A DNA stretch of 64,000 nt from the NCBI RefSeq assembly GCF_007751035.1, contig NZ_CP036433.1, positions 3,453,001 to 3,517,000 on the forward strand. Direction: 5' to 3'. This DNA comes from Lignipirellula cremea. Lineage in GTDB: Bacteria; Planctomycetota; Planctomycetia; Pirellulales; Pirellulaceae. Under the pieces are notes generated by a model. The model had not been told where the DNA came from, made no database searches, and worked only from the letters and a program-made list of their open reading frames with translations. Position numbers and translations under genes: made by a program. Of the stretch, positions 17,408 through 25,990 are shown piece after piece. The first letter of the stretch is position 1; each line of letters starts with the position of its first letter.

Positions 17408-18121
17408 TCAGGGCACCCACCAGTACCAGACGGCCAGCATGGCCAGGGTGGCCAGCACGGCAGTCACGATGCCGCTGCGGCGTCGTTTCCTTAAATAGAA
17501 CAGCAGGCCAAAGCCGGAGACCGACATCAAAATCATCAGCACCGCCGACAGGTCAATCACCCAGGACCAGCCGGCGCCTGAGTCGCGGCCTTTATGCAGA
17601 TCGTTCATGATGGCCACCGGGCCGGTGACTGCTTCGGTCAGAACATAGGCGCCCGTCTCACGATCGACGGCGGCGTCGGCGGCGTAGCCTGGCCCTTTGA
17701 AAAAGACGAGGCATTCAAACTCGTCGATCTCAAATTCCTTGACGGCCCCGCGGAGTTGATGATTGGCCCGCAGCATCTCGGCCACCTCCAGCCGCTGGAC
17801 GGAATCGTCGGTCAGCTCCTCGTCTGTCTCGTCGTCGGATTCTTCCCGCAGCAATTCCAGGGGAATCTGTCCGCGGTAGTCGTGCAGCACCTGGGTTTGT
17901 CCCCCAAACCAGGAGGGGTGATTCAGCGTGACGCCGGTCGCAGCAAAAAACAGAACGCCGGCAAAGCTCAGCATGGAAAGATAAATATGCAGCCAGCGGA
18001 AAGCGGCGGCGCTGGCCGAGTACCAGTTGCGATTGCCCGTTCGAGGGCGACGGTCGGCCGAGGGTCGCCCCGCTTCTCCGGCAGGGGTGGAGGGGGGGGC
18101 GGCAGGGGAGGGAGTCGTCAT
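17408..18121 (-). CDS. PepSY-associated transmembrane protein
   Basis: The protein has 237 residues. After a Pro-rich cytoplasmic N-terminus it shows WLHIYLSMLSFAGVLFFAATGVTLNHPSWF (about residues 43-72). This is the first helix and extracytoplasmic turn typical of PepSY-associated TM proteins, with a conserved His in LNHP. A PepSY-like soluble part (about 75-180, with DRETGAYV) follows, then NDLHKGRDSGAGWSWVIDLSAVLMILMSVSGFGLLFYLRKRRR and a final helix. Relatives often sit with iron- or siderophore-uptake systems or reductases, but none is adjacent here. It is convergent with the surface-protein gene across the terminator. Confidence 0.82.
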   Translation of the reverse strand: MTTPSPAAPPSTPAGEAGRPSADRRPRTGNRNWYSASAAAFRWLHIYLSMLSFAGVLFFAATGVTLNHPSWFGGQTQVLHDYRGQIPLELLREESDDETDEELTDDSVQRLEVAEMLRANHQLRGAVKEFEIDEFECLVFFKGPGYAADAAVDRETGAYVLTEAVTGPVAIMNDLHKGRDSGAGWSWVIDLSAVLMILMSVSGFGLLFYLRKRRRSGIVTAVLATLAMLAVWYWWVP

Positions 18122-18476
18122 GCGCGGGAGGGATTCCAGGCGGGCGGTCGAAAGAATGACGCTGCCGCCGACCGGCCAGCAGCAAGGGGTTGGTGTAGCT
18201 GTCTACCGTAGCAATCGACGGCGGGCGACGCCAGCGGATCCCAAAATTCCGGGTGGCCCGGAATACGGTCTCCCTTTTTTCCTCCTTTGCCCCTAACATA
18301 TAGGTGATTCACGCAAGTTATTCGGATAAAACCGAAGGAACGTAACGGAGGCGTTTTCGTGAACGCTTGTCTGCCATGGCGGACGGCGGCGCCGGCGACC
18401 GGGTCGCCAGCCAGCAGGAGCTTCCCCTCCGCGTTCCGGCCTGCCGACGCTGACAGACGTTTTTTGGAAGAGACGT

Positions 18477-19385
18477 ATGGGTTATCAAGACCGCGATTAT
18501 TTCCGCGACGAGAACCGCGGCGGCTTTCAGTTCCGCAGTCCCCGGACGGCGGTCATGTGGTTGATTTTGATCAACGTGGCTTTGTTCGTTGTGGGCATGT
18601 TCATGACGGGTAACTCCCGTTCAGCGGACGATGGGATTGCCAGAAGGCAGGCCAGTAATCCGATCACGCGGACGCTCAGCCTGAAGGCTGACGTGGTCCA
18701 ACAGCCCTGGAATTGCTGGCAACTGCTGACGTATGGCTTTGTCCATGCAGACGTCAACACCTCGACGGGCATCTTTCATATTCTGTTCAATATGATCGGG
18801 CTGTTCATTTTTGGCCGGTTCATGGAGCCGCGCCTGGGGCGGTATGAGTTCACCCTGTTTTACCTGACGTCGATTGTCTTTGCCGGGCTCGTCTGGCTGG
18901 GTTGGGTCGTGGCGACCGAAGGGGTTGGTTCGCAGGCGATGATCGGAGCCTCCGGCGGCGTCACGGCGATCGTGCTGCTGTTCTGTATGAGCAATCCGAA
19001 TCAGGACCTGATGGTGTTCCCTTCGATTGTGGTCAAGGCCTGGATTGTGGGGGTGATCTTTGTGGGCATGGATCTGCTCAAAGCATTTGGCAACTCGGAC
19101 ATTGCCTGGCAGGCCCATCTGGGCGGGGCGGCGTTCGCCGGGATCTATTTCATGTCGGGCTTCCGGTTTGAACGGATCATCAAAAAGGAATGGTGGAAGC
19201 GGAAACCCAATTTGCGCGTGCATCATCCGGACGCCGAGTTCGACGACGAACGCTATCGGGCGCTCGATGAGGAAGCCGATCGTCTGCTGGAGAAAATCAG
19301 TCGCGAGGGAGAATCCAGTCTGAGCACGAAGGAACGCCGCGCGCTAGAAGATTACAGCCGCCGCATGCGGCAGAAACATCGCTAA
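18477..19385 (+). CDS. Rhomboid-family intramembrane serine protease
   Basis: This 302-residue protein has about six membrane segments. The catalytic serine motif GASGGVTAI is at about residues 158-166. The catalytic histidine lies in AWQAHLGGAAFAG at about 203-215. The N-terminal loop HILFNMIGLFIFGRFME carries the conserved HxxxN-like region, and the arm after TM1 (WNCWQLLTYGFVHAD) fits rhomboids. A charged, helical C-terminal tail (FDDERYRALDEEADRLLEKISREGESSLSTKERRALEDYSRR) is a feature of planctomycete rhomboids. The ATG at 18477 follows GGAAGAG. It cleaves membrane-anchored substrates, which are unknown here. The TPR gene follows 30 bases later. Confidence 0.92.
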   Translation: MGYQDRDYFRDENRGGFQFRSPRTAVMWLILINVALFVVGMFMTGNSRSADDGIARRQASNPITRTLSLKADVVQQPWNCWQLLTYGFVHADVNTSTGIFHILFNMIGLFIFGRFMEPRLGRYEFTLFYLTSIVFAGLVWLGWVVATEGVGSQAMIGASGGVTAIVLLFCMSNPNQDLMVFPSIVVKAWIVGVIFVGMDLLKAFGNSDIAWQAHLGGAAFAGIYFMSGFRFERIIKKEWWKRKPNLRVHHPDAEFDDERYRALDEEADRLLEKISREGESSLSTKERRALEDYSRRMRQKHR

Positions 19386-19415
19386 CCGGCGACGTACCGC
19401 AGAGAGCCCCTTGCC

Positions 19416-20342
19416 ATGACTACGCGATCAATCCTGTCCGCCGCCTGGTTTCTTTGCGTCTATTGCCTGACTGCGAACGTCGTGCTGGGCCAGCCGGCTG
19501 ACTTCAAGCCGCCGCGGCTGCGCGACGCCCTGTCCTATTATCGGGAAGGGAAAAAACTGCACGATGCAGGCGACTATCCCAAGGCGCTGGCCTTTTACAA
19601 TGAGGCCGTCCGCCTGGCGCCCGACTTGACCAATTGCTGGCTGAGTCGCGGCAATCTGTGGCTGGAACAAAAAGAGTACGCCAAAGCGATTGTCGAATAC
19701 ACCCAGGCCAGCCGCACCCGACCGGACCTGGCGTTGCCCTGGTACAACCGCGGCGTCGCCCAGGAGCGGTTGCAGGACCGGGAGGCCGCCGAAGCCGACT
19801 TTACCGCGGCGATCCGGCTTGATCCCGACATGATTAACGCCTGGTATGAACGGGGCCGCTTGCGCTACGACCGGGAGCAGTATCCGGCCGCCGCCCTGGA
19901 TTTTACCGAAGTCATTAAAAGGGATCCCAGCCGGGTGGAAGCGTACCGACAGCGTGCAGTCGCCCTGCACGATGCGGGCGACTTCGACGCTGCGATTGCC
20001 GACTACAGCGAGGTCATCAAGCATCAGCCCAGGGCGGCCGCTGGCTACAGCAATCGCGGGCTGGCGTATCTCGACAAGCGGGACGCCCCGACGGCGCTGG
20101 CCGAGTTTGACCTGGCAATTCAGATCGATCCCCGGTACGCGGCCGCCCATAACCATCGCGGCCTGGCGCTGCATGTGCTGAAACGTTATCCCGAGGCGAT
20201 TGCCGCCTTTACTGAAGCGATCCGATTGTCGCCCCGTTACGCCGACGCGTACTACAACCGCGGCGGAGCCCACCTCAAACACGGCGACGGCGCATCGGCG
20301 GAGGCCGATTTTCTGACGGCCCAGCGGCTGCAGAACGAGTGA
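19416..20342 (+). CDS. Exported tetratricopeptide-repeat protein
   Basis: The protein has 308 residues. A signal peptide (MTTRSILSAAWFLCVYCLTANVVLG) is followed by about seven consecutive 34-residue TPRs, for example AFYNEAVRLAPDLTNCWLSRGNLWLEQKEYAKA and AYYNRGGAHLKHGDGASAEADFLTAQRLQ. It is a pure repeat scaffold with no catalytic domain. It starts 30 bases after the rhomboid gene and its end meets the next gene, so the three may form an operon (18477-21211). Confidence 0.85.
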   Translation: MTTRSILSAAWFLCVYCLTANVVLGQPADFKPPRLRDALSYYREGKKLHDAGDYPKALAFYNEAVRLAPDLTNCWLSRGNLWLEQKEYAKAIVEYTQASRTRPDLALPWYNRGVAQERLQDREAAEADFTAAIRLDPDMINAWYERGRLRYDREQYPAAALDFTEVIKRDPSRVEAYRQRAVALHDAGDFDAAIADYSEVIKHQPRAAAGYSNRGLAYLDKRDAPTALAEFDLAIQIDPRYAAAHNHRGLALHVLKRYPEAIAAFTEAIRLSPRYADAYYNRGGAHLKHGDGASAEADFLTAQRLQNE

Positions 20343-20380
20343 TGCCTTTGGGCGCCCGCATGGTCTTTCAAGGATCGAAG

Positions 20381-21211
20381 ATGAGTTCTCCAGCAAGGGT
20401 GCTGTTTCTGGGCGACCTGGAACATCCTGAGTTTGCCGCGTGTCGCAGCGACCTCGGCTCCGCGGCCGAATCGATGACGCTCTCCCTGAACAACGCGGAA
20501 GAAGTCGCCGTCGCCGAGGCTCAGGCGAAGCAGTGGCAGCCGCATCTGGTCGTGCTTGCACAAGCACGGACCGGGCGCTTTGCCCAGCGGCAACTGGAGC
20601 CGATCCAGGCCGCCGCCCCCAATGCCCGCTGGATCTCCCTGCTGGGAGGCTGGTGTGAAGGGGAAGCCCGTTCCGGCGAACCGTACCCGGGGATGGTGCG
20701 GGTGTACTGGCACCAGTGGCGATACCGCGTGCGGCGGGAGCTGGCCTGTCTGGCCGGGAAGGGCCCCTCGGCCTGGACGCTGCCCCGGACGGCGACCGAT
20801 GTAGATCGTTTTCTGCAGTTGCGGGAGACGCCTTTGGCTGGCGGCCAGGGGCTGGTGGTGATCTCGGCGGAATCTCCGTTGACGTTTGAAACCCTGACCG
20901 ATCCTTGTCTGGCGGCCGGTTACTCGACGGTCTGGCTGGCGGCCAGCAGTCGGATGCGGCAACAAGGGGCGGCAGCCGCCCTGTGCGATTTCTCCCGCGC
21001 CGACGACCGAAACTTTGACCAACTCGCCGTGACGATTGCCGCGGCAGACCCGGCGCCGGTGATCGCCCTGATGAACTTTCCTCGGCGGCAAGATCGGCGT
21101 CGCGCGCTTGAGCTGGGAGCGGTCGAAGTCCTCTCCAAGCCGTTCCTGGTCGACGAACTGGCGGCCGCCCTGCATGCCGCTTTAGGCTCGACGCCAAGCA
21201 GCGTCCGGTAA
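20381..21211 (+). CDS. Unknown protein with degenerate response-regulator-like features
   Basis: The protein has 276 residues from the ATG at 20381, preceded by AAGGA at 6 bases. Starts at 20339 or 20342 would overlap the TPR stop. The N-terminal segment ARVLFLGDLEHPEFAACRSDL and the final GAVEVLSKPFLVDELAAALHAAL resemble the first strand and the K-P loop plus last helix of receiver domains. The phosphoacceptor Asp region is not recognisable. It may contain two degenerate receiver-like halves. No output domain is seen. Function is unknown. Confidence 0.6.
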   Translation: MSSPARVLFLGDLEHPEFAACRSDLGSAAESMTLSLNNAEEVAVAEAQAKQWQPHLVVLAQARTGRFAQRQLEPIQAAAPNARWISLLGGWCEGEARSGEPYPGMVRVYWHQWRYRVRRELACLAGKGPSAWTLPRTATDVDRFLQLRETPLAGGQGLVVISAESPLTFETLTDPCLAAGYSTVWLAASSRMRQQGAAAALCDFSRADDRNFDQLAVTIAAADPAPVIALMNFPRRQDRRRALELGAVEVLSKPFLVDELAAALHAALGSTPSSVR

Positions 21212-21238
21212 CACTTCCTGCTGGGGACCTCGCCACAG

Positions 21239-21340
21239 GTTCTTTGTTCCCCGTGCCTCCTTTTTTCTCCGCGATTCCGTTGGATTTGTGGCCGCGTCGA
21301 GTTTGCTGAGGGATTTGTGGCCAAATCCACTACGGGAGAG
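21239..21340. repeat. Intergenic repeat with palindromes
   Basis: GGTTCTTTGTTCC (about 21239-21251) is shared with 2222-2234. GGATTTGTGGCC occurs at 21282-21293 and again at 21311-21322. The second copy completes a hairpin, GGATTTG-TGGC-CAAATCC (21311-21328). Convergent genes flank it, so it may also act in transcript ending. Confidence 0.6.
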
Positions 21341-21346
21341 GAATTG

Positions 21347-22153
21347 CTAGGAAATGCGCGCCAGTCGGCGCAGGGCGGCGGTGGCTGTGAGGCTGATGAG
21401 GATATAGACGATCAGCCAGGGCGGGGCCCAGGCGAACCTTGACCAGGCGGCGGGGACGATGTGGAAGAACCGCATCGGCGCCAGATCCAGTTGCGATTCC
21501 CAGCCGTCGGCGTGGACGAGTCGCGGTGCAGGATAGAGTCCCGCAGTTTGCGGCAAAGGGTGGTCGAGCTGGCCGCCTGGGTAGCGAAAGTGCAGGGCGT
21601 CGGTCGGGTGTCGCCAGCGGACTTGCCACTGGGCGGAGCAGGCTGGCGGGAGGGAGTCGGGCGCGTAGCGGAGTTGGCGGATCCAGCCATCGGCGGTAAA
21701 AGCGTCGTCCGGCTGCAGGTGGGCGAGCTGGAGTTCGTAGGCCAGCGGGGAGTGCAGCGTGACGGTCGTTTCCTGTTCGGCCTGAATCGGTTCGAAAGCG
21801 GTTCTGGCGGAGGCCCAGATCGCCAGCGTTCCCAGCACGGGGAGCAACAGCAAGGTCGGCGCCCCTTCGACTGCCGCTCGGCGCCAGGCGATCTGGCCGA
21901 GGGACTTGCGCAGGCGGAGCAGCCGGTCGCTGTCGCCCTGACGCTTTGCTTCACGCACCTGGCGACGGAGACTGCGTCGGTCGTCGGCCGCCCTGTGCAG
22001 CCAGTTTTGCGGCGTGGCCGCCCAGCGAATGCCGGCTGCGGCAATCGCCGACAGCAGGGCCGCCGCAATCAGTCCGGCTTCGGGACACAGCAGCAGCGTC
22101 CAGCCCAGCAGCAGGTCGCCCAGTCTCACAGCGGCGTTCCAAAGGGGCTCCAT
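21347..22153 (-). CDS. Membrane protein, possibly DUF106/Oxa1-superfamily-like
   Basis: The protein has 268 residues from the ATG at 22153 (GGA about 10 bases upstream); the frame is open a further 384 bases but that part has no protein-like character. It has an N-terminal membrane segment (LGDLLLGWTLLLCPEAGLIAAALLSAIAAAGI), a cytoplasmic helical hairpin (RRSLRRQVREAKRQGDSDRLLRLRKSLGQIAWRR) and a second span (TLLLLPVLGTLAIWAS). A beta-rich extracytoplasmic part and a C-terminal span (WLIVYILISLTATAALRRL) follow. The span-hairpin-span arrangement recalls DUF106/YidC-like proteins. The match is by layout only. Confidence 0.6.
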   Translation of the reverse strand: MEPLWNAAVRLGDLLLGWTLLLCPEAGLIAAALLSAIAAAGIRWAATPQNWLHRAADDRRSLRRQVREAKRQGDSDRLLRLRKSLGQIAWRRAAVEGAPTLLLLPVLGTLAIWASARTAFEPIQAEQETTVTLHSPLAYELQLAHLQPDDAFTADGWIRQLRYAPDSLPPACSAQWQVRWRHPTDALHFRYPGGQLDHPLPQTAGLYPAPRLVHADGWESQLDLAPMRFFHIVPAAWSRFAWAPPWLIVYILISLTATAALRRLARIS

Positions 22154-22551
22154 GCGGGATTTTCCAGGGCGAAATTCGGGCCAGGCGGGTTGGTCCGCCT
22201 TGCAGATCGGAGGGAGCGGCTGTCCCAGGCAACGTGAGAGCCTTGGCTGAGCGATTCTCGACGTGGGGGAAGAGCTTTGGATTTTGCGGCTATCCTCAGG
22301 GGCCGCGCTGCCGGAACAATCGATGCGACCGGCGCGACCGGAACGAACGCCAGGTGGAACGATCCGGGCCGACCTGTCCGGCGGCGCACCGCAGGAATTT
22401 ACGACGTAGCTTTCTAAAAGACGGTTCGATTCGGCCCAGGCGCGGCCGCTGCGCAACTGTCGGCGCGCTGTTGCTTTTGATTGTAAACCATTCCGTCCTC
22501 GCTGCGGCAGCGGCTGCGTCAGGGCGAGTTTTTCCAAGCTGAGGAATACAG
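22154..22551. other. Divergent promoter region
   Basis: This is about 400 bases between the minus-strand membrane protein and the plus-strand three-gene unit. I see no gene and no clear promoter hexamers. It presumably holds both promoters. Confidence 0.4.
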
Positions 22552-22710
22552 ATGTCCTGTTTGTTGGGTTACCTCGATCCTGGCGTGGGTTCGATTTTGC
22601 TGCAGGTGGCGGCCGCCGCGGTGTTGAGTTTCACGGTGATGTTTCGTCAGTATGTTTGCTCTCCCTTTGCGTACCTGTGGGGGAAGAAGCAGGATCGGAC
22701 TGAAGACTAG
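22552..22710 (+). CDS. 52-residue YLDPG-motif membrane protein
   Basis: ATG at 22552 follows GAGGAA and the frame ends in TAG at 22710, two bases before the next gene. It begins MSCLLGYLDPGVGSILLQVA, has one hydrophobic span (about 12-32) and ends with a Tyr/Lys-rich tail (YLWGKKQDRTED). Small proteins with a Y-L-D-P-G start and one span are common beside surface-polysaccharide genes. The tight spacing makes it the first gene of an operon with the next two. Confidence 0.75.
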   Translation: MSCLLGYLDPGVGSILLQVAAAAVLSFTVMFRQYVCSPFAYLWGKKQDRTED

Positions 22711-22712
22711 CG

Positions 22713-24137
22713 ATGAAAGTACTGAGCACCCTGCAGCTGCCGATGGCTTCGCACCCTGCTTCGTTTCGCGATCCTGCGGGATTTGTGTACCGGGGATCGG
22801 GCGGATGTCTGCTGCGCCAAGTGAACTCCGGCTACGAATCCGATTTCCAGCATTTGATGGACAGCGGTCTGTACGACGATTTGACTTCGGCCGGGCTGCT
22901 GGTTGCGCATGAGGAAGTGGGGCTCGATCTGCGCTCCGACGAGCGGGCCGCGTTTGTGATCCGCCCCGAGATGGCGCCGTTTGTTTCGTACCCGTACGAA
23001 TGGGCGTTCAGCGCTTTGAAAGACGCCGCCTTGCTGACGCTGGAAATTCAGCGGCAAGCGCTCCATAAAGGGATGACGCTTAAAGACGCCTCGGCTTACA
23101 ACGTGCAGTTCTTTGGCGGCCGTCCCCGGTTTATTGATACGCTTTCGCTGGAAACTTACCAGTCGGAACGTCCCTGGGCTGCTTATGGCCAGTTCTGCCG
23201 CCACTTTGTGGCTCCGCTGGCGCTCATGTCCAGTACGGATATTTCTCTCGGCCGGCTCATGGCGCTGCACCTCGACGGCGTGCCGCTGGATCTGGCGTCG
23301 AAGCTGCTGCCGGGTCGCACCTGGCTGTCATTGTCGAACCTTCTGCACATCCACTGGCATGCGAAGAGCATTCGCAAGCATGCGGAAACCAAGGGCCCTG
23401 CCGTGCGTCCGCGGACGGTGCGGCTGTCCCTGAAGCGGCAGCTGATGCTGATCGAAGGGCTTCGTGGATATATCGAAGGTCTGTCCTGGAAGCCGGCCAA
23501 CACGGAGTGGGGCGACTACTACCAGAACCACAGCTATACCGAAGAATCGCAGCAGCAGAAGTTGGCGATTGTCAGCGATTTTCTCGACCAGGTTCAGCCG
23601 CAAAGCGTTTGGGATTTTGGCGCCAATACGGGCATGTTCAGCCGCCTGGCGAGCGAACGCGGAGCCTATACCACGGCGTTTGATGTCGATCCGGCCTGCG
23701 TCGAAATTAACTATCGGCGGGCCCGCAAGGAACAGACGAGAAACCTGTTGCCGCTGTGGCTGGACCTGACCAACCCGTCCCCGGCGATCGGGTGGCGGCA
23801 TGCCGAGCGGGACTCGCTGCTGGGGCGGGGGCCATGCGACGCCGTGCTGGCGCTGGCTTTGGTGCATCATCTGGCGATTACCAACAACACGCCGTTTGAC
23901 AATATCGCGGAATTTTTCGCCTCGTGTTCTGACCGCCTGCTAATTGAATGGGTGCCCAAGAGCGATCCGCAGACCCAGCGTCTGCTGCGTTCTCGTCCCG
24001 ATATTTTTGAGAGCTACACCCAGGAGCAGTTTGAAATGGCGATGGTTCGCTGGTTCGACATGGTGGAGCAAAGGGCCGTCGGCTCCAGCGGACGCGTGCT
24101 GTATTCGCTGCGGCGCCGTTTTAGCGCGGGAGACTAA
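22713..24137 (+). CDS. NoeA-like protein: kinase-like N-terminal part and SAM methyltransferase
   Basis: The protein has 474 residues. The C-terminal third is a class I methyltransferase: motif I VWDFGANTGMFSRLA at about 304-318, an acidic strand end TAFDVDPACVEIN, and DAVLALALVHHL. It resembles nodulation protein NoeA and its broad bacterial relatives. The N-terminal part has ALKDAALLTLEI, then LKDASAYNVQFFGGRPRFIDTLSLE (about 122-146). That arrangement of Asp, Asn and a later FID resembles the catalytic loop and DFG-like Asp of kinase-fold phosphotransferases. If so, the protein could phosphorylate and methylate a glycan, as WbdD does with its domains in the other order. The kinase reading is inference. 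Confidence 0.75.
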   Translation: MKVLSTLQLPMASHPASFRDPAGFVYRGSGGCLLRQVNSGYESDFQHLMDSGLYDDLTSAGLLVAHEEVGLDLRSDERAAFVIRPEMAPFVSYPYEWAFSALKDAALLTLEIQRQALHKGMTLKDASAYNVQFFGGRPRFIDTLSLETYQSERPWAAYGQFCRHFVAPLALMSSTDISLGRLMALHLDGVPLDLASKLLPGRTWLSLSNLLHIHWHAKSIRKHAETKGPAVRPRTVRLSLKRQLMLIEGLRGYIEGLSWKPANTEWGDYYQNHSYTEESQQQKLAIVSDFLDQVQPQSVWDFGANTGMFSRLASERGAYTTAFDVDPACVEINYRRARKEQTRNLLPLWLDLTNPSPAIGWRHAERDSLLGRGPCDAVLALALVHHLAITNNTPFDNIAEFFASCSDRLLIEWVPKSDPQTQRLLRSRPDIFESYTQEQFEMAMVRWFDMVEQRAVGSSGRVLYSLRRRFSAGD

Positions 24138-24141
24138 GTTG

Positions 24142-25731
24142 ATGCAACAATCCAATGTGCTGGTGCGAAAAGAAGAACCGCGATCGAGCGCCCCCTTTGA
24201 AGGCGGCCGATTTCTGGCGCATCCCATGCTGGCGGCGATTTTCCCGCCGCTGCTGCTTTATGCACAGAGCCCGGGCAAAACGAGCTGGCAGGAACTGGCT
24301 TTGGCCCTGGCGGCGTCAGCTGCCATGGCGGGGCTTCTGCTGCTCCTGATGCGTTATTTTTTTGTCGGCTGGCGCAGGGCAGCGCTGGCGGCCACCTGGC
24401 TGGTTTGCGCGATCTATGCGTTCTGGCTGTCGGACCACGTGAACGGCACGCTGGCGTTTTTTGATCTGCCGTACTACTGCTCCCGTCCCATCCTGCTGGC
24501 GCTCTGGGCGGTGCTTGCCCTGGGCGGTCTCACCTGGTTTTTTCACGACCGGGAAGACGACCGCGAGTTCACCCACTTTGCGAACATTTTCGCCCTGGCG
24601 ATCGTCCTGGGTCCGCTCGGTCTGCTCGGCTGGCATGCCTGGCGCAATCCGCAGATTGTTGGCGAATGGCAAACGCCCGCCGCCAACACTGAAACGTTCG
24701 CCCTGCACTCCCCGGAACAGCAACCCGACATTTATTACCTGGTGCTCAACGCGTACGCGGGCGACCATGTGCTGCGGCGTGACTTTCAATTTGACAACCG
24801 CGTCTTCCTGGCCGAACTGGCCCGTCGCGGATTCGTCGTTGCGGAGAGCAGTCGGGCCAACTATCCGCAGCCGGAACTCTCGCTGGCCTCCACGTTAAAT
24901 ATGGCGTACCTGGGAGATGTGGACCCGGGCGTTTCCTGTCGGAATGCGCTGCAAGACCATCGGGTTGGCGAACTGCTCAAGGAGCAGGGCTATCTTTACT
25001 TCCACCTGGGGATTCCGGTCGACGGTTTATGGGCGAACCGCCATGCGGACTACAACTATCGGTTCTCCCTGACGGACAACGCATTTACGGAGAGACTGAT
25101 CGAGCTTACGCCGTTGCGTATGATGAGTCCCAATATGAGCCCGAAGCGACAGACGGCGCAAAAGTTTGAAATGCTGCCGGAAATTGCAAAGCAGGCAGGA
25201 CCCAAGTTTGTCGTAGCCTGTTTCGATTCACCAGGTCTGCCACAGGAACTGGCCGACGCTCCAGCCGGGCTTAACGAAGACGGCCTGTATCTCCGCGAGG
25301 TGGCGGCCGTCAACCAGCAAGTGCTGGCGACCATCGATGCTCTGACGGCGGCTTCGGACCGGCCGCCGGTGATTTTGCTGCAGTCCGCCCAGGGGCCGGA
25401 CTTGAGCGTGGCCCCGCTTTCGCGCATGTCGGAGCTGGAACAGGTGCGGGCGCGGTGTTCGATCTTGTCGGCCTTTCGGCTGCCGGGGCGACGCCTGAGC
25501 GCGAAGGCGATCCAGGGCATTACCCCGGTGAATACGTTCCGTATGCTCTTCGACGTGTACTTCGACGCAAAACTACCGATGCTGGCGAACCGCACTTTTT
25601 ACTGGAGCGAAGCCGACAGCCGCGGCGCTCCGTCCGGCGGTCCCGCATGCCGGATGGTGGAAGTCACCCAGCAACTGGCCGAGCCGGCTGCCCTGGCCAG
25701 CGACCAGCCAGCCCGCGGCAGCGGCGGGTAG
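24142..25731 (+). CDS. Membrane protein of alkaline-phosphatase/sulfatase fold, metal ligands missing
   Basis: The protein has 529 residues from the ATG at 24142, 4 bases after the methyltransferase stop, with GGAG 10 bases upstream. There are about five N-terminal membrane spans (about 25-190), then a soluble domain opening PDIYYLVLNAYAGDHVLRRDFQFDN with SRANYPQPELSLASTLNMAYL. This is the frame of LTA-synthase/sulfatase-like proteins. In active members the first motif is VLDGY or similar, with an Asp metal ligand; here it is VLNAY. The later GDHG-type motif is replaced by LLQSAQGPD. It is therefore probably a non-catalytic or altered member. Role likely in surface glycan assembly with the two genes upstream. 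Confidence 0.72.
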   Translation: MQQSNVLVRKEEPRSSAPFEGGRFLAHPMLAAIFPPLLLYAQSPGKTSWQELALALAASAAMAGLLLLLMRYFFVGWRRAALAATWLVCAIYAFWLSDHVNGTLAFFDLPYYCSRPILLALWAVLALGGLTWFFHDREDDREFTHFANIFALAIVLGPLGLLGWHAWRNPQIVGEWQTPAANTETFALHSPEQQPDIYYLVLNAYAGDHVLRRDFQFDNRVFLAELARRGFVVAESSRANYPQPELSLASTLNMAYLGDVDPGVSCRNALQDHRVGELLKEQGYLYFHLGIPVDGLWANRHADYNYRFSLTDNAFTERLIELTPLRMMSPNMSPKRQTAQKFEMLPEIAKQAGPKFVVACFDSPGLPQELADAPAGLNEDGLYLREVAAVNQQVLATIDALTAASDRPPVILLQSAQGPDLSVAPLSRMSELEQVRARCSILSAFRLPGRRLSAKAIQGITPVNTFRMLFDVYFDAKLPMLANRTFYWSEADSRGAPSGGPACRMVEVTQQLAEPAALASDQPARGSGG

Positions 25732-25990
25732 TTTTGCGTCGCCTCTTGATTGCCGGGGGGCGTGGCTTGGAGTCGGTGCGGCAGTACACAGGAAAAGGGA
25801 GTTGTGGCCAGGCCCGCTGCGGATGGTCGCAGGATGTACTGGCATGGCGTTCTTCGCGAACTTCGCTTTTATCGCTTGAAGCGACGCCCTTGCACGGTTT
25901 ACAATCGGCGCTTCATATTTGCGGCGATTGATGGGTGGAACGCCTTCTTTTCGCCGGCCTGGTCTGCCTTGAGTGAAATGGGTGATCCTG

